DNA from: VRUE01 sp963701265
GTDB lineage: Bacteria; Actinomycetota; Thermoleophilia; Solirubrobacterales; 70-9
Assembly: GCA_963701265.1 (NCBI GenBank)
Contig: OY969581.1
Span: forward strand, 992,001-1,056,000
Length of the DNA: 64,000 bases
Direction: 5' to 3'
Shown one piece after another: positions 58,994-64,000 of the stretch (the first letter of the stretch is position 1; each line of letters begins with the position of its first letter). The position numbers and the translations under genes were made by a program. The notes under the pieces are model-generated. The model did not search any database. It was not told the DNA's origin and saw only the letters and a program-made list of their open reading frames with translations.

Positions 58994-59130
58994 ACGACCC
59001 CGGTTACTGCTCGCGGCTCTCCCGCCCGCCAGAGGCGGCCGAGCCCTACTGGTGGCCCGTATGAGCGGGCTAGTGGGCCGGTCCCTGATTGATCCCTTGG
59101 ACCGGCAGGGACCGACCCGCATGCTGCGCG

Positions 59131-59190
59131 CTAGCGCTGCTTGACCGTTTGCAGCAGCGGCACGACTGTCTCAACAGACGTGATCTTCAT
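59131..59190 (-). CDS. 19-residue ORF with strong ribosome-binding site (doubtful)
   Basis: Minus strand ATG at 59190-59188, preceded by GGGAGGTGAGAGGG, encodes MKITSVETVVPLLQTVKQR and stops at 59131. The start recalls enolase-superfamily N-termini, so it may be a remnant, or a leader peptide. Evidence is the ribosome-binding site only. Confidence 0.25.
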   Translation of the reverse strand: MKITSVETVVPLLQTVKQR

Positions 59191-59262
59191 TCCCTCTCAC
59201 CTCCCTCCCCGTGTCGTCACCCGGCTCTGCCACCGGGACGGGAAGGAGAGAGTAGGAATTTC

Positions 59263-59274
59263 CTAACCAGTTAG
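59263..59274. promoter_or_regulatory. Operator-like palindrome before winged-helix gene
   Basis: CTAACCAGTTAG has perfect 5-bp arms, in an AT-rich patch (GAATTTCCTAACCAGTTAG) 98 bp before the GTG at 59373. It is a candidate binding site for the downstream regulator. Confidence 0.4.
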
Positions 59275-59372
59275 AATTTCATGAGTTCTCGGCCCAGCCT
59301 GCGCAACCCCCACGATCTCCGTATGCTCGCCTGCGCATTAGCGGAAATTTTTTCGATTGGAGGGGTGTCAGC

Positions 59373-60023
59373 GTGAAGATTCGGGAGGTCGGGCGGATGC
59401 CGTCCAAGCGGCGAACACGGCAGCCGGTCAAGGCGATGACCCACGCCCTCGATCATTGGATCAGGGTCGAAATCATCGCGATCTTGCACGAAGGCTGCTT
59501 CGCTGCCGGCGAGATCGCAGACATGATCGGGGTCAATGTCAAGAAGGTCACCGGACACATCCACGACCTCTACGAATCCGGCTGCATCGAATTCGCGGGA
59601 ACCAAGATGATTGGTGGCTTTGCCCGTCCCGTCTACCGAGCCATCGTCATGCCGGAAGTCACGCCGGAGGTCTATCGGCGAATGTCCATCCCTGATCGCC
59701 ATGACCTGAACGGCGCGGTCACGCAAGCGATCCTCACGGAGACGGTTTCCTCGTTTGCCGCCGGGAAGATGGACGAGGACGAGGATCTGTACTTGGTTTG
59801 GGATGCCCCTTATCTCGATGCGCAGGGTGAGCGAGAGATGCACGACCACATGGAAGGCAGCTACAAACGCGCAAAGGAGATCCAGGCTAAAGCTGCAAAC
59901 CGCATGGCGAAATCCGGGGAGGAAGGCCATACGAAGGTCATTGGATTCCTCTCTTACAGGCGCGGCCGACCCGGACGCCCCGAAGGCGGTTACTACGGTG
60001 ACTCAGCAAATGCTGAGCAGTAG
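59373..60023 (+). CDS. Winged-helix (ArsR-like) regulator of the mobile region
   Basis: 216 residues from GTG 59373, eight bases after GGAGGGG. PVKAMTHALDHWIRVEIIAI then LHEGCFAAGEIADMIGVNVK and KVTGHIHDLYESGCIEFAGT are a winged helix of ArsR type. The C-terminal half (LNGAVTQAILTETVSSFAAG, EREMHDHMEGSYKRAKEIQA) is helical, probably for dimerisation. Similar MarR/ArsR-like regulators of about this length occur in actinobacterial mobile elements. Confidence 0.78.
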   Translation: MKIREVGRMPSKRRTRQPVKAMTHALDHWIRVEIIAILHEGCFAAGEIADMIGVNVKKVTGHIHDLYESGCIEFAGTKMIGGFARPVYRAIVMPEVTPEVYRRMSIPDRHDLNGAVTQAILTETVSSFAAGKMDEDEDLYLVWDAPYLDAQGEREMHDHMEGSYKRAKEIQAKAANRMAKSGEEGHTKVIGFLSYRRGRPGRPEGGYYGDSANAEQ

Positions 60024-60282
60024 GCAACTTTGGGTTGTCTCACCTGCGCTTATCTGAAACCTTCTACTACTCAAGAGCAGGACAGTGATCCGGAGCTGTC
60101 GTCAGTTGCCGGAGTTCTGTTTTTGAGGGTTGGTGCCCTGGGCGGCAAGGACGAGGGTGATTCCTCCACTGGAATCCGAGTCCGTCGTTCGGGGCGCCCA
60201 CGAACTTCAAATGTTTGCCAGCCAAGACACTTCCATCCAGCAGCTACGCGCCGCCGCCTGCCTCCCGCAAGGGCGGCGGCGT

Positions 60283-60606
60283 ATGCCTGCGCTCCCTCTC
60301 CCACATGGGGACTATGAGGCAAAAGACGATGGGGCCGAGCGTTCTGGACTGGGGGACGCTCGGCCTCTCGTTAACGCGACCAGGGTTTCGATTGTCCGTG
60401 TCATGCGGGAACTCGACAGGGCGGCGACGGTCAAGGAGATTCACAAGCACCTGGACGACGACACGCTTCAAGCGACGGTGGAATACCACCTGTCCACGCT
60501 TAGGGCATTTCGGATCGCGAAATTGGTTTTCGGTGGACCGGAACTACGTTTCCAGCTCGTGTCCGAAGCGGAGGAAGCAGAATTTTCCAGGGAGCGGTGC
60601 CGCTAG
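60283..60606 (+). CDS. Second winged-helix protein
   Basis: 107 residues from ATG 60283; a longer frame from 60130 is possible but has no homology-like N-terminus. ATRVSIVRVMRELDRAATVK then EIHKHLDDDTLQATVEYHLS and TLRAFRIAKLVFGGPELRFQ form an ArsR-like helix-turn-helix and wing. A GCCGCC...GGCGGC hairpin overlaps the start region and might mask it. The 259 bp upstream (60024-60282) contain nothing else recognisable. Confidence 0.65.
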   Translation: MPALPLPHGDYEAKDDGAERSGLGDARPLVNATRVSIVRVMRELDRAATVKEIHKHLDDDTLQATVEYHLSTLRAFRIAKLVFGGPELRFQLVSEAEEAEFSRERCR

Positions 60607-60626
60607 CTTGCGGAGTCCAAGTAGTG

Positions 60627-60642
60627 CCCTGAGCTTTCAGGG
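60627..60642 (+). terminator. Short hairpin before the RHS gene
   Basis: CCCTGA-GCTT-TCAGGG (60627-60642) follows the stop at 60606 and precedes the ribosome-binding site of the large gene. No T-run. Confidence 0.4.
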
Positions 60643-60666
60643 GCCATCAAAGAAGGGGAGGATGGA

Positions 60667-63600
60667 GTGCAAACGGTAGAACTGTCGGGCCGGGTAGCAG
60701 GAGCTTTTCGTGCCGTCCTACTCACCGGAGTGCTGCTGGCGCTTCTGAGCGCGCCATCCTTTGCATCTGCGACGAAACTTCCCGCCGCGATCAAAGAAAA
60801 TACGACGCTGACCGCCGCAGGCAGCCCTTATACAGGGGGCACAGTGATCGAATCGGGAGTCACCGTCGGCGTCGAACCCGGAGTCTTGGTCACCGAAGCC
60901 AACTTCATCGTCAAAGGGACTCTCGACGCCAAAGGGACTGCGGAAAACCCAATCGTCTTCAAGGACACCATCAGCACCGCCGCGGTCACCTTTGAACCCG
61001 GTTCGGGCGCCTCGGTCTTGAGCCGGGTCGAAGTCCGCAACGCTGGCTTCTCCACCGGGTGCTGCGGCAAAAGCCGCCCCTCGATCTGGATCAAGAAATC
61101 CTCGCCAACGATCACCGACACGACGGTCCTCAACTCCCGCGAGGACGGAATCCGGGTCGAGGAAGGCGGTGCCCCGGAGATCGCCGACAACCACGTCATC
61201 AACAGCAAAGGCAAGGCGATCCAGTACAGGGCGATCGAACCGAGCTACAGCGGCGAAGTCAACATCCACGACAATCTGATCGAAGGCGGCGGCCTGGGGA
61301 TCGACGTCTACACCGAAGGCGCCTCAATTGTCGGCAAATCGCTCGGCGGAAACACCATCAACGGCACCGAAGGGCTGGGCCTCAGCTACCGGGGCTCGGC
61401 GATGCCCGGCGACATCACCGACAACGCGCTGGCCGGCAACAAAGACAACGTGATCCAGATCGGCGGCGAAATAAAACAGTCTGCGACTTGGAACGACGGC
61501 GGCACTACTGTCCGCTTTGACCCTTGGGGTGCAGGCGTCATGGCGGGGGTGACGCTGACGATCGCTAAAGGTCTCAACCTCACCGCATCCCAGCTCATCG
61601 TCAAAGGCACGCTTGACGCCCAAGGCACCGCCGAAGACCCGATCGTCTTCAACGGTGCCAACAACACGGCCGCGATCACCTTCGAACCGGGCAGCGGCGC
61701 CTCGACGCTGAACCACGTCGAAGTCATCGACTCCGGCTACACGACCGGATGCTGCGGCAAAACGCGGCCCTCGATCTGGATCAAGAAATCCTCGCCCACC
61801 ATTGTCAACTCGACGGTTCTCAACTCTCGCGAGGACGGAATCCGGATAGCGGAAGGCGGGGCGCCGGAGATCGCCGACAACGAGATCATCAGCAGCAAAG
61901 GCGAGGCGATCGAATATAGGGCCACCGAACCGAGCTACAGCGGCGAAGTCAACATCCACGACAATCTCATCGAAGGCGGCAGCGCGGGGATCGACGTCTA
62001 CGTCGGGGGTTCAGCAATCAGCGGCAAATCGCTCGGCGGAAATACCGTCAGCGGCACTGAAGGCCTGGGCCTTAGCTACCGAGGTCAGGGAATCCCGAAC
62101 AACATCACCGGCAACACCCTGGTCGGCAACAAAGACAACGTAATCCAGATCGGCGGCGAGGTAAAACAGTCCGGGACCTGGAGCGACGGTGGCACCACAG
62201 TCCGTTTTGATCCTTGGGGAGTGGAGGTCATGGCGGGGGTAACTCTGACGATCGCCAAAGGTATCGACTTCACCAAAGCTCAGCTCATCGTCAAAGGCAC
62301 GCTTGACGCCCAAGGCACCGCCGAAGACCCGATCGTCTTCAACGGTGCCAACAACACGGCCGCGATCACCTTCGAACCGGGCAGCGGCGCCTCGACGCTG
62401 AACCACGTCGAAGTCATCGACTCCGGCTACACGACCGGATGCTGCGGCAAAACGCGGCCCTCGATCTGGATCAAGAAATCCTCGCCGACGATCACCAACT
62501 CGACGGTGTTCAACTCCCGCCAGGACGGAATCCGGGTCGAAGAAGGCGGCGCGCCGGAGATCGCCGACAACGACATCATCAACAGCTACTCCACAGCGAT
62601 CTATTACAGAGCCAGTGAACTGAGCCACACCGGCGAAATCAACATCCACGGCAACGCTGTAGAAGGCGGCGGTTCCGGGATTGACGTCAATGCCACGGGT
62701 TCGGCGGTGGGCGCAAAAACCCTGGGCACCAACACCGTGATCGGGACCAACGGCGTCGGTCTCAGCTACCAAGGTCCGGCGATCCCCGGCAACATCACCG
62801 GCAACACGCTGATCGCCAACAAAGAAAACGTCATCAACATCACCGGAACCGTTGCCAGTTCCTCGACCTGGAATAACGGGGGAGCGCCGGTGCGGTTCAT
62901 CAGCGGAGGAGTTCTCGTAAACGCCGGGGTGACGCTGACGATCACCAAAGGCGTCTACCTGCGCAACCCAACCTTCATCGTGAAAGGGACTCTGAAGGCA
63001 GAAGGGACCGAATCCGAACCCGTCGTGTTCACTGGAATCAACCGGGTTTCGCCCGGGGAATGGGGGAACATCAAGTTCGAACCGGGCAGCGGCGCGTCGG
63101 TCATTGACTATGCCGAGGTCGCTTTTGGCGGGGCAAGCACCAGCAGCGGAATGATCGAAGCCAAAGGGTCGTCGCCAAAAATCACCCACTCAACTATCCG
63201 CAAGGCCAAATATTCGGGCATCAAGGTCACCGAATCTGGTTCGCCGACGATCGAATGGAACAGCTTTCGCGCCAACGGCAGCGGGCTCTCCTACTCAGGC
63301 ACCGGGAAACTCAATGCCCGCAACAACGACTGGGGATGCGCGAACGGCCCGAGCCCAGCCGGCTGCGGTGATTCGGCCTCCTCCAACGTCGAATGGAAAC
63401 CCGCCGTCCAGCTCCCCGAACTGAACGGGCAATGCCGCGGCAAAGAAAGCCAGTGCAAGGATGGGGCCGATCCGGTCAGTCTCGCGACGGGCGCGCTGAA
63501 CTATTCCCATCGCGACTTGAGCTTGACCAACAAGGGAAGGGCGCCGCTCGAATTCAGCCGGGCGTATTACTCCGGCTCTGCCTCAGATACCGGCCTCGGC

Positions 63601-64000
63601 CCCGGTTGGTCGCAGACCGGCCTCGCCAGTGCGACCGAGCTTGAATCGGGCACGGTCTTGATCCTGCGCCAGGACGGCCGCCAAGACCTCTTCTACAAAA
63701 CCGGCGAAGGCACCTACAAAGCCCCAGCGGGAGTGAGCGACCAGCTAACCAAGGTCGAAGGCACCTTCCAGCTGACGACGCTCGAGAACACGGTCTACCG
63801 CTTCGATGCGAGCGGCCGGATCGCCAGCATCACCGACGATCATGGGCTCAAAACGACCTACGCCTATGACGGCAACGGCCGCCTGGCGACGATCACCGAC
63901 CCATCCGCCCAGACGCTCACCTTCTCCTACAACGCATCGAATCACATCACCTCGGTCAAAGATTCCACCGGGCGCGAAGTCAAATACACCTACTCGGGCG
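60667..64000 (+). CDS. Giant secreted beta-helix / DUF6531-RHS protein (3' end outside the window)
   Basis: The frame from GTG 60667 (six bases after AAGGGGAGG) stays open to the window edge, at least 1111 residues. Residues 1-37 are a signal peptide (LLTGVLLALLSAPSFASA). Then come repeats of exactly 230 residues, each with FIVKGTLDAKGTAENPIVF, a GCCGK(S/T)RPSIWIKKSSPTI turn and GIRVEEGGAPEIADN: pectate-lyase-type beta-helix sequence. After DWGCANGPSPAGCGD and SLATGALNYSHRDLSLTNKG (DUF6531 onset), YD-repeats follow (RFDASGRIASITDDHGLKTT, YAYDGNGRLATITDPSA). Polymorphic-toxin or wall-associated RHS proteins have this plan. Toxin domain and immunity gene would lie beyond 64000. Confidence 0.88.
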   Translation, partial: MQTVELSGRVAGAFRAVLLTGVLLALLSAPSFASATKLPAAIKENTTLTAAGSPYTGGTVIESGVTVGVEPGVLVTEANFIVKGTLDAKGTAENPIVFKDTISTAAVTFEPGSGASVLSRVEVRNAGFSTGCCGKSRPSIWIKKSSPTITDTTVLNSREDGIRVEEGGAPEIADNHVINSKGKAIQYRAIEPSYSGEVNIHDNLIEGGGLGIDVYTEGASIVGKSLGGNTINGTEGLGLSYRGSAMPGDITDNALAGNKDNVIQIGGEIKQSATWNDGGTTVRFDPWGAGVMAGVTLTIAKGLNLTASQLIVKGTLDAQGTAEDPIVFNGANNTAAITFEPGSGASTLNHVEVIDSGYTTGCCGKTRPSIWIKKSSPTIVNSTVLNSREDGIRIAEGGAPEIADNEIISSKGEAIEYRATEPSYSGEVNIHDNLIEGGSAGIDVYVGGSAISGKSLGGNTVSGTEGLGLSYRGQGIPNNITGNTLVGNKDNVIQIGGEVKQSGTWSDGGTTVRFDPWGVEVMAGVTLTIAKGIDFTKAQLIVKGTLDAQGTAEDPIVFNGANNTAAITFEPGSGASTLNHVEVIDSGYTTGCCGKTRPSIWIKKSSPTITNSTVFNSRQDGIRVEEGGAPEIADNDIINSYSTAIYYRASELSHTGEINIHGNAVEGGGSGIDVNATGSAVGAKTLGTNTVIGTNGVGLSYQGPAIPGNITGNTLIANKENVINITGTVASSSTWNNGGAPVRFISGGVLVNAGVTLTITKGVYLRNPTFIVKGTLKAEGTESEPVVFTGINRVSPGEWGNIKFEPGSGASVIDYAEVAFGGASTSSGMIEAKGSSPKITHSTIRKAKYSGIKVTESGSPTIEWNSFRANGSGLSYSGTGKLNARNNDWGCANGPSPAGCGDSASSNVEWKPAVQLPELNGQCRGKESQCKDGADPVSLATGALNYSHRDLSLTNKGRAPLEFSRAYYSGSASDTGLGPGWSQTGLASATELESGTVLILRQDGRQDLFYKTGEGTYKAPAGVSDQLTKVEGTFQLTTLENTVYRFDASGRIASITDDHGLKTTYAYDGNGRLATITDPSAQTLTFSYNASNHITSVKDSTGREVKYTYSG
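60904..62973 (+). repeat. Exact 690-bp tandem repeat units
   Basis: The phrase encoding (F/L)IVKGTLDA begins at 60904, 61594, 62284 and 62974, each 690 bp apart. Units 2 and 3 are DNA-identical for about 207 bp (61591-61797 and 62281-62487); unit 1 has diverged; unit 4 is partial. Exact spacing shows recent tandem duplication or conversion. Confidence 0.9.

Larger units (their letters stand above)
58994..59372. other. 379-bp intergenic region with alternative hairpins and an operator-like palindrome
   Basis: CCGGTCCCTG at 59078-59087 can pair either with GGACCGG (59099-59105) or with CAGGGACCG (59106-59114), two mutually exclusive stems. CTAACCAGTTAG (59263-59274) is a palindrome with 5-bp arms around CA, flanked by AATTTC direct repeats, just ahead of the winged-helix gene. 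A 19-codon minus-strand ORF lies at 59131-59190. Confidence 0.5.

Overview
The window is high-GC actinobacterial DNA. Several features point to the Thermoleophilia/Solirubrobacterales group: secreted proteins with a 'SPAMVVAVIALIAALAGTAYA'-like leader, a secreted protein ending in a basic CxxGFxKKKVxGxxxC tail, F420/LLM-type oxidoreductases, paired acyl-CoA dehydrogenases, and a MarP-like periplasmic protease. This placement is inferred from protein style; no rRNA is present.

Layout. 1-5.4 kb: fatty-acid/steroid-type beta-oxidation genes (start of a 3-hydroxyacyl-CoA dehydrogenase, divergent thiolase, two adjacent acyl-CoA dehydrogenases, LLM-class oxidoreductase). A third acyl-CoA dehydrogenase is at 9.5 kb. 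The identical 16-bp palindrome TTGACTGACCAGTCAA precedes the thiolase and this third dehydrogenase and marks a probable TetR-type regulon. 5.4-9.4 kb: alkyltransferase-like protein, small proteins, an MBL hydrolase and a CWB2 cell-wall-binding protein. 10.8-13.9 kb: cation efflux, an M23 murein hydrolase and a low-complexity exported protein. 13.9-18.4 kb: lysA-hom-thrC-thrB, all overlapping (aspartate-family amino acids). 18.5-26.7 kb: three secreted proteins with different N-terminal heads (two streptogrisin-like S1 proteases and a putative metalloprotease) that end in the same, essentially DNA-identical 1424-bp cassette encoding two ricin-type lectin domains. 26.8-35.3 kb: beta-propeller, cupin, a 1555-aa glutamate synthase, FHA, SRPBCC and lipoprotein genes. 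35.8-38.7 kb: penicillin-binding transpeptidase and MarP-like protease. 38.7-47 kb: HxlR regulator, xseAB, and an AddAB-like helicase-nuclease pair. 47-52.6 kb: mixed hypotheticals, including a small membrane protein followed by a 38-codon proline-rich ORF.

Accessory region, 52.7 to at least 60.6 kb: an aberrant tRNA-Ile-like gene (8-nt anticodon loop, mispaired acceptor end), a tyrosine integrase with an overlapping excisionase-like gene, about 0.9 kb of repeat-rich non-coding DNA (candidate oriT/control region), a MobF relaxase-helicase whose third HUH histidine is Asn, and two winged-helix-like regulators. It reads as an integrative mobilizable element; no type IV secretion genes are seen. 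From 60,667 to the window end runs a very large open frame: exported protein, exact 690-bp tandem repeats with beta-helix-like sequence, then a DUF6531/RHS-YD region. It is a likely polymorphic toxin cut by the window edge.

The most unusual DNA-level signal is a family of 3'-end elements. Four ~145-bp elements (5695-5843, 5981-6125, 35355-35499, 35616-35762) share a conserved ~90-bp core, but each is closed by its own unrelated 26-28-bp inverted-repeat arms. They come as oppositely oriented pairs filling convergent intergenic gaps, each 10-17 bp past a stop codon and oriented with the gene it follows. A minimal relative lies at 10769-10836.
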